DNA of 33,143 nt from the NCBI GenBank assembly GCA_009692005.1, contig SHZZ01000041.1, forward strand, positions 1 through 33,143. Reading direction: 5' to 3'. The stretch's first letter is position 1. The number at the start of each line of letters is the position of its first letter. Shown here piece after piece: positions 19,420 to 27,233 of this stretch. The notes beneath the pieces are model-generated. The model was not told where the DNA came from, searched no databases, and was given only the letters and a program-made list of their open reading frames with translations. The position numbers and the translations under genes were made by a program. This DNA comes from Gemmataceae bacterium. GTDB taxonomy: Bacteria > Planctomycetota > Planctomycetia > Gemmatales > Gemmataceae.

Positions 19420-19976
19420 GGCTTGTCCCGGACCCCTTGCGAATGCTGAAACATCAAGTCAACCAGTTGTTCCAACAGGTCAAAATGTCGGGTGCGCGCC
19501 AGGACTTGGATTTTCTCCATCAGGCGGAAGCGCCTTTCCAACCGATTGATGAATCCCTCCAACGCTGGAGCGGTAAAGTTGCCGGCTTTTTGGAAAGCCA
19601 AGAGTTCGCGGATTTCCGTCGGGGGCAACGCCGCCGCCCGCTCTGGGTGCCTTTCAATCCACGCCTTCAATTCCGGGTGGCTGGCATTTTCTCTTAGCGA
19701 AGACAGTCTTCGCCCGGCTTCTTCCGTGGCCTCGGTGCGGACCTGGCACAGCAGCGCATCCACCGGCGCGGTTGTCAACTCATGAACGGAATATCCCAGC
19801 GCCCGGGCGCAGGATTCCACCGTGCCATTGCGGAGTTTCAACAAAGGGTCCTGCAGGATTCGCCTCACGGTATGGCGGTTGAGCCTGGCCAGGCGGGCGA
19901 ACTCTTCCTGGTTCCAACCGCGCTCCCGGACCAGGAGCGAGATTTTTTCCCTCAGGCCTGCCGTGCCGCTTGTCAT
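19416..19976 (-). CDS. XRE-family helix-turn-helix regulator
   Basis: A 186-residue protein. Residues 8-60 form an XRE/Cro-type DNA-binding domain (REKISLLVRERGWNQEEFA, recognition helix near LNRHTVRRILQDP, then LRNGTVESCARALGYSVHEL). The remaining 120 residues are helical, with a run of Arg and Glu-rich amphipathic segments and no ligand-binding family that I recognise. The start overlaps the stop of the carbonic anhydrase gene (ATGA), and its own stop overlaps the MFS start in the same way. This position suggests it controls its own operon, but no operator is evident. The exact target is unknown. Confidence 0.8.
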   Translation of the reverse strand: MTSGTAGLREKISLLVRERGWNQEEFARLARLNRHTVRRILQDPLLKLRNGTVESCARALGYSVHELTTAPVDALLCQVRTEATEEAGRRLSSLRENASHPELKAWIERHPERAAALPPTEIRELLAFQKAGNFTAPALEGFINRLERRFRLMEKIQVLARTRHFDLLEQLVDLMFQHSQGVRDKP

Positions 19977-20533
19977 GGTTTATTCGCCAAACTTTCAGGA
20001 AAAGCGCCAGCCCACGGAGCGGGCAACCGCAGGAACCGCCACTCCGCAGGGCCGGGAAAACGCCCCAGGGAATAGTCTTCGGCCAATTCCAAGTAGCGCA
20101 GGTTGATCTCGCGCGTTCTTTTCACTTCCTCATCGGTAACTTGCCGAACGATTCTCCCGGGCACACCCGCCACCAAGGACCTCGCCGGGATGACCGCTCT
20201 TTCCTTGATCACGGTTCCGGCCGCGATTAAGGATTCTTCCCCGATTTCCGACCCGCCCAGCAAAATAGCGCCCATGCCAACCAGAGTGCCTTGGCCCACT
20301 TTTCTTCCATGCAAAATGGCCCGATGCCCAGCCACCACGCCGTCGCCTATTTCTTGATCTTGCCCCTGATCGCAGTGCACCACACAAGCATCCTGCAGGT
20401 TGACCCTTTTTCCCAGGTGGATGCCCGCGACATCGCCACGCAAAACGCAGTGAAACCAGATGTTGACTCCCTCTTGCAGTTCCACCCGGCCGGTGATCAC
20501 GGCATTGGCGGCCAGGTAAAGCGTTTTTTTCAC
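19973..20533 (-). CDS. gamma-class carbonic anhydrase family protein (left-handed beta-helix)
   Basis: A 186-residue cytosolic protein of the gamma-CA/YrdA/CaiE-type group. Hexapeptide-repeat turns run through residues 5-140 (for example GVNIWFHCVLRGD, IGDGVVAGH, IGEESLIAAG). The three zinc-ligand histidines are in place at His53 (VVHCD), His70 and His75 (GHRAILHG), with the spacing seen in active family members. The C-terminus is a helical tail ending in SLANKP. The start is GTG at 20533 behind AGGGG. Its TGA overlaps the regulator ATG, so it heads a three-gene operon. Bicarbonate/CO2 interconversion is the family activity, but many homologues have only weak or unknown activity, so the true substrate is uncertain. 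Confidence 0.88.
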   Translation of the reverse strand: MKKTLYLAANAVITGRVELQEGVNIWFHCVLRGDVAGIHLGKRVNLQDACVVHCDQGQDQEIGDGVVAGHRAILHGRKVGQGTLVGMGAILLGGSEIGEESLIAAGTVIKERAVIPARSLVAGVPGRIVRQVTDEEVKRTREINLRYLELAEDYSLGRFPGPAEWRFLRLPAPWAGAFPESLANKP

Positions 20534-20738
20534 CAGGTACCCCTAACCGTGCCTGCGGCAAAAATACTGACTCGAATGGCCTTAAGGTAAGGCTATTCTT
20601 TTCCAGGAACAAGAGTTACCTCGGACCGAGAAAAATAAAATTGGGATATGCTTGTGAAAAAAAACTGACAGGCTTGTCTAATCCTTGGGTGCGGAAAGAA
20701 CAGCCGCAGAGGGTGCTTTGAAAAATGAAAAAAACGCC

Positions 20739-21179
20739 TTAGGCGCCATTTTCGTATGCTTTGATGATTTTCTTGAAACGCGGGTCGTGGCGAATGGAAT
20801 CAAGGTCTTTGTCTTCCCGCATATAGTGAAAATCGGAATAGCCGAGGTCAATAGCCAGGCGCAGGGTTTTCAGGGAAAGTTCCGTGCGGCTAAGCAAGGC
20901 GTAACTGCAGGCCAGGTTGTAATGCGCCAGAGCATCAGAGGGTCGAAGCCGCACCAGGCGCTTGTCGATGGCCATGCCCTCGGCGTACTTGCCTTTCAAG
21001 GTGAGCAGGTTTCCCAAGACGCGAAGCACATCGACATACTGTGGGTTGAGTTCGATGATTTTCTGGAAAAAATCGACTTCGAAATCGGCCTGGGCTTGCT
21101 GGTTGCCCAATCCTTCTCGGGGAATTTTACTTCCTGTTTGTTGGATCGGTTCGTTGTGTTTTTTATCGTGATGCCCCAT
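20739..21179 (-). CDS. TPR repeat protein
   Basis: A 146-residue, probably cytosolic protein. The first 30 residues are polar and His/Lys-rich. Residues 33-115 hold two to three tetratricopeptide repeats (FQKIIELNPQYVDVLRVLG, then RLVRLRPSDALAHYNLAC and SLKTLRLAIDLGY). The end MREDKDLDSIRHDPRF is the usual last repeat of planctomycete TPR proteins. GGGAG lies eight bases before the ATG. TPR proteins mediate protein-protein contacts, and the partner is not evident. The gene stands between the carbonic anhydrase operon and the acidic-protein gene, with separate gaps of about 200 bases on either side. Confidence 0.85.
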   Translation of the reverse strand: MGHHDKKHNEPIQQTGSKIPREGLGNQQAQADFEVDFFQKIIELNPQYVDVLRVLGNLLTLKGKYAEGMAIDKRLVRLRPSDALAHYNLACSYALLSRTELSLKTLRLAIDLGYSDFHYMREDKDLDSIRHDPRFKKIIKAYENGA

Positions 21180-21298
21180 GGCAAAAACTCCCGCAGAAAG
21201 GCTATCCGAGTCCGGGATAGGCCGTAGTGGCTTTTCAATGGATCCGGTTTTCAGGACTCCTGAATTATAACGGGGGTGCTAAAGCTTGCCAAGGCATC

Positions 21299-21332
21299 AA
21301 AAAAAAAAAGAACCGGGCCGCAACCCGGTTCT
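21299..21332 (-). terminator. strong rho-independent terminator after the acidic-protein gene
   Basis: Read on the minus strand, a perfect 9-bp stem (21324-21332 with 21309-21317, AGAACCGGG/CCCGGTTCT) closes a six-base loop and is followed by ten or more T residues. It lies 28 bases beyond the stop codon of the poly-acidic protein gene, which supports that gene being real and expressed. Confidence 0.93.
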
Positions 21333-21359
21333 GGAATATTTTCCTGGAGGAAGGCGGCG

Positions 21360-21689
21360 TTATTCGGGTTGATCTGTACCCTTTTCTTTTTCCTCTTTTT
21401 CCTCTTTTTCTTCCTTTTCATCTTTCTCCTCGTCTTCGTCGAGATCCTCGTCGAGATCGTCGAAGTCCTCGTCGTCGAAGTCCTCGTCGTCAAAATCGTC
21501 ATCATCATCGAGGTCGTCATCGTCGAGGTCGTCATCGTCGTCATCGTCATCATCGTCGTCGTCAAAATCGTCATCCTCGTCCCTGCAGAGTGGGGAGTAA
21601 GGCGGGGGGAAATCCCCTGGAAAAATACTCAAAGGGAAGGCCTCTATTTGGGGTTCCCAACCTGGAATATCGATCAATTGTTGAATCAT
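21360..21689 (-). CDS. extremely Asp/Glu-rich protein of unknown function
   Basis: A 109-residue protein with a normal N-terminal segment of about 35 residues (hydrophobic and proline-rich: IPGWEPQIEAFPL, DFPPPYSPLC). About 70 residues made almost only of Asp, Glu, Phe, Leu and Lys follow: a poly-Asp run, then loose DDFDDEDF-type repeats, then a Glu/Lys tail (EEKEEKEEKEK). I chose the ATG at 21689 because AGAGGA lies seven bases upstream; a start at 21734 would add 15 residues. The strong terminator 28 bases after the stop argues for a real gene. The acidic tail might bind calcium, polycations or basic proteins, but no named family is recognised. The codon pattern is a near-microsatellite of GAC/GAT/GAG, so the tail could vary in length between strains. 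Confidence 0.6.
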   Translation of the reverse strand: MIQQLIDIPGWEPQIEAFPLSIFPGDFPPPYSPLCRDEDDDFDDDDDDDDDDDDLDDDDLDDDDDFDDEDFDDEDFDDLDEDLDEDEEKDEKEEKEEKEEKEKGTDQPE

Positions 21690-21919
21690 CGGACCATCCT
21701 CTAGTTGCCGCGGAGCTTGTTGGCATCCGCCCATGCCCTACCCAAATCACCACCGAAATCGCACTGACTCCCCAACCTGGATCCTCAACACCGAAAGTAT
21801 GATCAAGTACTTTCAGTTATTCAAGGCAAGTTGGTGTGAAAGTCACGGCTAGGAATTAGTAGTAAACTCTAGTGGCCTTGTCAAGCCAAGGAGTCTGTGC
21901 CTAATGCAAGGGACCTCCA

Positions 21920-22423
21920 TCATTGAGAATTTTGGTTTTTCGGCCCGGGATTTTCAATACCAAGTGCTTTCTTTTTTTCCAAAATAAACCCAAGGTGGTG
22001 GCGCACATGCCGAATGGCCCCTTCCAGCAATTTTTCCAGGCTTACCTCCCCCCTTTCCGTGTGATTTCCCTTGCGGGCCAGGGCTGTTTCCCCGGCGTGG
22101 TTCAAAATCCGGCCCATTTGTGCCCGGGTGATTTCCAGCAGCGCCAACTCCTCTTGAAGATCTCGTTCCTGATAGGCCAGAGATTTTAAAAACAGGTTTT
22201 CATCGGCGCCGGTGAGAACCGGGTTTTCCAGGGCAATTACCCGTTTCATTCGGTCAGCCATGATGGGATCGAAGTCGGTTAAATGGCAGACGACTTCCAG
22301 AGTGCTCATTTTGCCAGCAATGGGGCGGGCCAAAACCTGATCCTTGTTCATGCCGCTGACGGCGGCTCGCAGTTCCCCTGGCCCGGCCAGATAATCCTTC
22401 AGCAATTCCTTGAAGCGGGACAT
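21920..22423 (-). CDS. DinB-like four-helix protein (DinB_2 superfamily)
   Basis: A 167-residue protein with the length and helical pattern of the DinB/YfiT superfamily. The metal-site histidines are expected in VCHLTDFD (near residue 47) and in the late HVRHHLGF (near residue 139), together with the family start FKELLKDYLAGPGELRAAVSGM. Members bind a divalent metal, and many are thiol-S-transferases or have unknown roles; this sequence does not allow a finer call. TGGAGG lies seven bases upstream of the ATG. It follows lptB by 72 bases on the same strand and may be co-transcribed. Confidence 0.82.
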   Translation of the reverse strand: MSRFKELLKDYLAGPGELRAAVSGMNKDQVLARPIAGKMSTLEVVCHLTDFDPIMADRMKRVIALENPVLTGADENLFLKSLAYQERDLQEELALLEITRAQMGRILNHAGETALARKGNHTERGEVSLEKLLEGAIRHVRHHLGFILEKKKALGIENPGPKNQNSQ

Positions 22424-22495
22424 GGAAGATCCTCCAGGAAAAAGGTGATTCGCCTGAAGAGATTTATTATCGCCTGGGAAGGAGAATGCAAGGGA

Positions 22496-23617
22496 TTAAC
22501 CAGCCAGGCGCGCCAGTGTTTCGCGGAGGCTGGAGATTTGCGCCCGGCGCTGGGCTTCCGGAGCAAAAGGATCGAATTGCACTGGGCTTCCGGAAATTTT
22601 CTCCATCAAATGATGAACTTTTTTGCGCAGGTCGGGATCGCGCCTTTCCAGGGCATCCAAAAGGAAAGGAAAGGCCGCCAGGCCGTGCCGTTGCAACTCC
22701 TCGGCTGCCCGGGAAGACCCGGTAGTGAACTGGCCGAGCAGGTCAAGGATTTTCTCCCGCTCCAGCAAGCGCTGCACTTCGGGGATTTGGCGACGGGAGG
22801 CCACAGCAGGCGGCCGCAGAGGATGTAAAGGCGGCATTTCCAGCGTTGCGGGCACGGGAAAACCTATCCCTGCGCTGGAAAAACTGTTGCCCAAATATTC
22901 CTGAATCGCCACCGGGTCGCGGATGATTTCTTGTGGCGACCCATGCGTGCGGACCTTGCCACCCTTGATCAGGTAACTGCGGTCCGTGATGGTGAGGATT
23001 TCCCTGACGCGGTGGTCAGTCACCAGAATGCCGATACCCTGATCGCGCAGGCCGCGAACAATTTGCTGAATGTCCTCGATAGTTTGCGGATCGATGCCGG
23101 TGAAGGGTTCGTCGAGGAGAATCAAGAGGGGGTCGCAGGCGAGGCAGCGGGCAATTTCCAGTCGGCGTTTTTCCCCGCCGGACAACCGGGAGGCGTTATT
23201 TTTTCTCAGGTGAGAAAGGCCGAACTTGGCGAGAACTTTGTCAGTGCGGTCAATGCACTCGGACCGGGTGAGCTTCCTTCCCAGAACGCGATGCTTGGGC
23301 ATGATTTCCAACACGGCCAGGATGTTCTGTTCAACGGTGAGATTGCGGAAGACGCTGGTTTCCTGGGCCAGGTAACCCATGCCAAGGCGGGCGCGACCGT
23401 ACATGGGAAGGTGGGTGACATCCTTGCCGGCGAAAATGACCCTGCCGCCATAAGGCGCCACCTGGCCGGTAGTCATGCGGAAACTGGTGGTTTTGCCGGC
23501 CCCGTTGGGCCCCAGCAACCCCACGACTTCGCCGACATCCACCTGGAAACTCACCCCATCGACAACCTTGCGGCTGCCATAATATTTGATTAACCCGCGG
23601 ACCTCGAGGATGGCCAT
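22496..23617 (-). CDS. lptB: LptB-type ATPase with an additional C-terminal helical domain
   Basis: Inner-membrane-associated ATPase of the lipopolysaccharide export machine (LptB2FG), which drives lipid extraction toward the outer membrane. Residues 1-240 are a canonical LptB domain: Walker A GPNGAGKTT at 36-44, signature LSGGEKRR at 145-152, Walker B LLILLDEP with Glu170, and H-loop His202. The LptB-typical GLGYLAQE-like stretch (GMGYLAQETSVFRNLT) follows the Q-loop. The usual protein ends near residue 240. Here about 130 more residues follow: a Pro-rich linker (250-270), then helical pairs (RLLEREKILDLLGQF, LAAFPFLLDALERRDPDLRKKVHHLM) that resemble one or two HEAT-like repeats. AAGGAG precedes the ATG by five bases. 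LptF and LptG are not in the window. The ATPase call is secure; the role of the extension is unknown. Confidence 0.93.
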   Translation of the reverse strand: MAILEVRGLIKYYGSRKVVDGVSFQVDVGEVVGLLGPNGAGKTTSFRMTTGQVAPYGGRVIFAGKDVTHLPMYGRARLGMGYLAQETSVFRNLTVEQNILAVLEIMPKHRVLGRKLTRSECIDRTDKVLAKFGLSHLRKNNASRLSGGEKRRLEIARCLACDPLLILLDEPFTGIDPQTIEDIQQIVRGLRDQGIGILVTDHRVREILTITDRSYLIKGGKVRTHGSPQEIIRDPVAIQEYLGNSFSSAGIGFPVPATLEMPPLHPLRPPAVASRRQIPEVQRLLEREKILDLLGQFTTGSSRAAEELQRHGLAAFPFLLDALERRDPDLRKKVHHLMEKISGSPVQFDPFAPEAQRRAQISSLRETLARLAG

Positions 23618-23820
23618 CCCAGCTCCTTTTCCGCCGACAACTTCACACCGTGTCGATAGGATTTACAATGGGCCAGGGAAAATACGCAAGACCAGTCCTG
23701 GCGGTTGCCTGGCAACCGGGTAAGACAGGAAAATTGGGATTTTAAGGAAATAGGAATTGGCCTTGGGGTTGACCTGGCCAGGCAACTCTCTCGGCTTTTC
23801 ACCTTGGAAAGGATGAACTC

Positions 23821-24357
23821 GTGACGGTCCACCCCGCATCGCATGGCCCACCTCGATTGATGATTTCCGAGGAAGAAATTCAAAGCCGCGTGGAGGAAAT
23901 GGGTCGGCAGATTGCCGCCGATTTCAATGGCCAGCCGATTACTGTAGTGGGGGTTCTCACCGGCTGCCTGGTCTTTGTCGCCGACCTGATCCGGCAGATG
24001 GATTTCCCGGTCCGCCTTTGCTTTGTCCGCGCCAGTAGTTACCGCGGCACCACCACCGTGCCTGGGAATTTAACCATCGATTCCTCTTTCCTACCCGATG
24101 TGGAAGGGCGAGACATCTTATTGGTCGATGATATTCTGGATTCCGGCCAAACCTTGAAAGGGTTGATGGAGCACCTGAGAGAAAAAGGCTGCGCCTCTAT
24201 TCGCACAGCAGTACTGCTGAGGAAGAAGGGCAAGCAGCAATATGCCATCGAGCCGGACTACCGCGGGTTCGACATCCCCGACACTTTCGTGGTGGGCTAT
24301 GGGTTGGACTTTAACGACGAATATCGGAATTATCCCTACCTGGGGATCCTGGAGTAG
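23821..24357 (+). CDS. hpt: hypoxanthine phosphoribosyltransferase
   Basis: Cytosolic purine-salvage enzyme that joins hypoxanthine or guanine with PRPP to give IMP or GMP. The protein is 178 residues from GTG at 23821, with AAAGGA seven bases upstream; an internal ATG at 23860 is the alternative. Motifs in family order are the diphosphate-loop VGVLTGCLVF near residue 43, VRASSYRGTT near 70, the PRPP-binding ILLVDDILDSGQTL near 98, and the base-binding end with FVVGYGLDFNDEYRNYPY. It is transcribed away from lptB and is followed 17 bases later by a glycosyltransferase gene, so it probably heads the hpt-glycosyltransferase-glgC operon. The short AMP nucleosidase at 7603 acts in the same salvage network. 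Confidence 0.95.
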   Translation: MTVHPASHGPPRLMISEEEIQSRVEEMGRQIAADFNGQPITVVGVLTGCLVFVADLIRQMDFPVRLCFVRASSYRGTTTVPGNLTIDSSFLPDVEGRDILLVDDILDSGQTLKGLMEHLREKGCASIRTAVLLRKKGKQQYAIEPDYRGFDIPDTFVVGYGLDFNDEYRNYPYLGILE

Positions 24358-24374
24358 GAAGGAGAGGGAATTCC

Positions 24375-25421
24375 TTGGGTGAAATCGCGCTCCTGATCGA
24401 CTCCATGGAATTTAGCGGCCCGGCCAGGCAAGCGCTTTCTCTTGCCCTGGAGTTCACCTCGCAAGGGCGGAAAATCGCGCTTTGCTCCTTGGGGAAATCT
24501 ACTCCTTGGCTGAACAAGGCTGAGGAGGCCGGCGCGGTTGTGGAAGCGCTGAATTGGCAAGGCGTCTTGGATCTGGCGCCGCTATTTCGCTTGCGGCAGT
24601 GGCTGAAAAAACGCCCCGCCCGGGTTATCGCCTTTGGGGCGAGTTCCCTTAATGCCATGGCCCTGGTTGCCCCGAAACTTCTTGGCAGAACTTTGGCTTT
24701 CCTTCACCCGCGGATGCTCAAGCGCCCTTCCTGGTTTTTTAAAAAGACCCTGGCCAGAGTGGAAAAAGCCCTCTGCCCAACCCTGCAAATGCGGGAATTC
24801 CTGTCGGCCAACGGGCTCGGAGAAAAAGCCATTCACTTGGCCCCGGGGATCTCTCCCTTATTGCACCCGGTTTTGCCCAAGCAGGAGAAACCTCCTTACC
24901 TATACCTCGGTGGCCCTTTTCATCAATTCCCAGGAAATCGCGATACCGTCTGGGCCATGGACATTTTGTATTTGGTCCGGCCGGAATTGCGGTTACTGGC
25001 CATTGGGGAGGGAAAGGCCTTGCCCGAGATCCAGGAATTCCAGCAAGCCTTGAATAGCCCCGGAGCGGTGCAATTCCCCGGAGCATGCCGGGCGGTGGAA
25101 CCGTTGCTCGACGGGGCGGAAATGGTCCTCGTGCCCAATCACTCCCCGGGCGGCATTTATTCCGTTTTGGAAGGCATGCTGGCGGGGAAAACCGTTCTGG
25201 CCTCGCGGGTGCCCGGCATGGAGGAAATCCTGCGTCACGGGGAAACCGGCATACTCATCGAACCAGGAGAACCGGCGCTGTGGGCCAGGGAAATCCACTC
25301 TTTACTCGATGACGCGGATAAACGGCAGCGGGTCGGCGACAACGCCCGCCTGGCGGCCGGCCATTATTTTTCCGCAAAAAGGAATGCATCTTCCCTCTTG
25401 GCCCTTTACGATAGGGGCTGA
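24375..25421 (+). CDS. glycosyltransferase family 4 protein
   Basis: A 348-residue GT-B glycosyltransferase. The N-terminus carries the first Rossmann strand and a short acceptor loop (IALLIDSMEFSGPARQALSLA). The donor domain contains PPYLYLGGPF, then VLVPNHSPGGIYSVLEGMLAGKTVLAS, the retaining-GT4 E-x7-E type motif region, with GMEEILRHGETGILIEPG following. The start is probably TTG at 24375, six bases after GGAGAGGG; no ATG is in good position upstream. It lies 17 bases after hpt and 26 bases before glgC, on the same strand. The neighbouring glgC suggests, but does not prove, a link to glucan or ADP-glucose metabolism; a cell-surface glycan role is equally possible. The closest family is uncertain. 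Confidence 0.8.
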   Translation: MGEIALLIDSMEFSGPARQALSLALEFTSQGRKIALCSLGKSTPWLNKAEEAGAVVEALNWQGVLDLAPLFRLRQWLKKRPARVIAFGASSLNAMALVAPKLLGRTLAFLHPRMLKRPSWFFKKTLARVEKALCPTLQMREFLSANGLGEKAIHLAPGISPLLHPVLPKQEKPPYLYLGGPFHQFPGNRDTVWAMDILYLVRPELRLLAIGEGKALPEIQEFQQALNSPGAVQFPGACRAVEPLLDGAEMVLVPNHSPGGIYSVLEGMLAGKTVLASRVPGMEEILRHGETGILIEPGEPALWAREIHSLLDDADKRQRVGDNARLAAGHYFSAKRNASSLLALYDRG

Positions 25422-25447
25422 TTCGACCCCAGTGCGGAAGAAGGCCC

Positions 25448-26713
25448 ATGAAGCAAGTCTTAACCTTGATCCTTGCCGGCGGCAAAGGGACGCGGTTGGA
25501 ACCCCTGACCCGTGACCGGGCCAAGCCCGCGGTTCCATTCGGCGGGCTTTACCGCATCATTGACTTTCCCCTTTCTAACTGCCTCAACAGCAACTTGCGC
25601 AAAGTACTGGTGCTGACCCAGTACAAGGCCCGCAGCCTCGACCGGCATTTGCAGCACGGCTGGAGTTTTCTCAGCAGCCAGCTCGACGAGTATGTGGAAA
25701 TCCTGCCCCCGCAGCAGCGCATCGACGAAAACTGGTACAAGGGCACCGCCGACGCCATTTATCAAAATATCTATGTCATTGAAAAAGCCGACCCAAAGTA
25801 TGTTCTCATCCTGGCTGGCGACCACATTTACAAAATGGATTACAGCGACATGCTGCGCTCGCACCAGGAACGGGGCGCCGACCTGACCATCGGCTGCATC
25901 CAGGTGCCTTCGCGTGAAGCCGATCAGTTTGGAATCATGGGAGTGGACAACGGCGGGCGCGTCACCAGCTTTGTGGAAAAACCCCAGCACCCGCTGGAAA
26001 TCCCCGAGCAGCCTGGAATGGCCTTGGCCTCCATGGGCATTTATGTTTTCACTGCCTCAGCCATGTATGAACTCCTTTTCGATGATGCTGCCAAGGCAGA
26101 CAGCAATCACGATTTTGGCAAAAACATTATTCCCAAAATTGTCAATTCTCACAAAGTGTACGCGCACCGTTTCCTGGACAAGAACCGCAAGGCCATGCCC
26201 TACTGGCGGGATGTCGGCACTCTCGATGCCTATTATCAGGCAAACATGGATCTGGTTGGCATCGATCCGGTGCTAAATCTATATGATCGCGAATGGCCCA
26301 TTCGCACGAATCAGCAGCAGTTTCCGCCCCCCAAGTTTGTTTTTAACGACCAGGGGCACCGCGGCGATGTCCGCCGAGGCGAAGCGCTCGACAGCCTCGT
26401 CTGTCAGGGTTCCATCATCAGCGGCGGCAGCGTCACACGCAGCATTCTTTCACCCTGCGTTCGCGTCAACAGCTTTGCCACGGTTGAGGACAGCATTTTG
26501 TTTGAAGGGGTGAATGTTGGGCGCCATTGCAGGATTCGCAAAGCCATCATCGACAAAAATGTCGATATTCCGCCCGGCACGCGCATCGGCTTCGATATTC
26601 ACGAGGACCGGGCTCGGGGATTCTCCATCACGGAGAATGGCGTGGTAGTGATTCCCAAGGCGGAGATTCCCGAAAGTTTCACTTCCAAGCAAGTGCGCAA
26701 CCACCTGCTGTGA
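25448..26713 (+). CDS. glgC: glucose-1-phosphate adenylyltransferase (ADP-glucose pyrophosphorylase)
   Basis: Makes ADP-glucose from glucose 1-phosphate and ATP, the committed step of bacterial glycogen synthesis. The 421-residue length is normal. The nucleotide loop LILAGGKGTRLEPLT is at residues 7-21, followed by RAKPAVPFGG and the sugar-phosphate region ENWYKGTADA. The catalytic-metal stretch AGDHIYKMDY is near 118, with the glucose-1-phosphate site FVEKP near 178. The C-terminal part is the usual left-handed beta-helix (about 310-405). At the position of the fructose-bisphosphate Lys of the E. coli enzyme (GGKFRI) this protein has GGLYRI, so its allosteric control may differ. AAGAAGG precedes the ATG. 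The gene belongs to the hpt-glycosyltransferase-glgC-DUF6174 unit; glgA and glgB are not in the window. Confidence 0.96.
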   Translation: MKQVLTLILAGGKGTRLEPLTRDRAKPAVPFGGLYRIIDFPLSNCLNSNLRKVLVLTQYKARSLDRHLQHGWSFLSSQLDEYVEILPPQQRIDENWYKGTADAIYQNIYVIEKADPKYVLILAGDHIYKMDYSDMLRSHQERGADLTIGCIQVPSREADQFGIMGVDNGGRVTSFVEKPQHPLEIPEQPGMALASMGIYVFTASAMYELLFDDAAKADSNHDFGKNIIPKIVNSHKVYAHRFLDKNRKAMPYWRDVGTLDAYYQANMDLVGIDPVLNLYDREWPIRTNQQQFPPPKFVFNDQGHRGDVRRGEALDSLVCQGSIISGGSVTRSILSPCVRVNSFATVEDSILFEGVNVGRHCRIRKAIIDKNVDIPPGTRIGFDIHEDRARGFSITENGVVVIPKAEIPESFTSKQVRNHLL

Positions 26714-27171
26714 CACGGCCGCAACGCTCCTTCTGGTTCTTTTTCTTGCTCGGCTTCCTTGGCCTGGCCGCGGTTTCCATCCCCTGGTTTTACAATACCA
26801 GTCTGCGCCTGAACCCCGAGGCTATCCAAAAAGCCCGGGAACTATGGCTGAAAAGTGCCCATAAAAATTATGACTTGCACCTTTTGGAAACCCGCGAACC
26901 GGGCGCCATCCGCAAGGAGATCCTGGTCAAGGTGCGCGCCGACCAAGTTGAAGCGGTTGTGGAGAACGGCCAATTTCTGAATCCCCCCGAGCGGGGGAAC
27001 TATTCAGTTTCTGGCATTCTCGACCGCATGGAAAGCGAACTTCAAAGCGCCAGGGGGGCGTTTATCACGGGCGCTTTTTCCCCAACGGATGGCCACCCCA
27101 CCCGTTTTGTCAAACGCCTAGGGCCGGAGCGGCTCGAGATTCTCCTGCGCTTGCACCCTGCTGGCCCCTGA
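26710..27171 (+). CDS. membrane-anchored DUF6174-like protein
   Basis: A 153-residue protein read from GTG at 26710, which overlaps the glgC stop by four bases (GTGA), a strong sign of translational coupling. Residues 7-28 are one transmembrane segment with an RPQRS lead, so the protein is anchored with the bulk outside the cytoplasm. The soluble part (about 38-140) shows AIQKARELWLKSAHKNYDLHLLETRE, then alternating beta segments with VKVRADQVEAVVENG and SVSGILDRMESEL. This pattern matches the small DUF6174 fold of unknown function. The end ILLRLHP is short. Its overlap with glgC is probably transcriptional convenience rather than proof of a glycogen role. Confidence 0.72.
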   Translation: MTRPQRSFWFFFLLGFLGLAAVSIPWFYNTSLRLNPEAIQKARELWLKSAHKNYDLHLLETREPGAIRKEILVKVRADQVEAVVENGQFLNPPERGNYSVSGILDRMESELQSARGAFITGAFSPTDGHPTRFVKRLGPERLEILLRLHPAGP

Positions 27172-27200
27172 ACCACTAAAACTGCCACACCGTTCCGGCC

Positions 27201-27233
27201 AGGGCTTTTCTTGAAGAAGGTTCGCCCTTTATT
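27201..27233 (+). terminator. possible terminator between the glgC operon and the DUF6807 gene
   Basis: AGGGC (27201-27205) can pair with GCCCT (27224-27228), enclosing a second small stem TTCTT/AGAA, followed by TTTATTTAT. It lies just after the DUF6174-like gene and overlaps the stop of the opposing DUF6807 gene. The pairing is short, so this is tentative. Confidence 0.35.

Noticed and set aside
21251-21802. Long plus-strand and other minus-strand frames over the acidic-protein repeat (Arg/His-rich, Ile/Val-rich and Thr/Met-rich)
   Set aside because: They are frame shadows of the GAC/GAT/GAG triplet repeat; only the acidic frame has a ribosome site and terminator in the right places.
26527-26709. 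Extension of the DUF6174-like frame into glgC
   Set aside because: It lies wholly inside glgC in another frame and reads as low-quality sequence; the GTG at 26710 is the natural coupled start.
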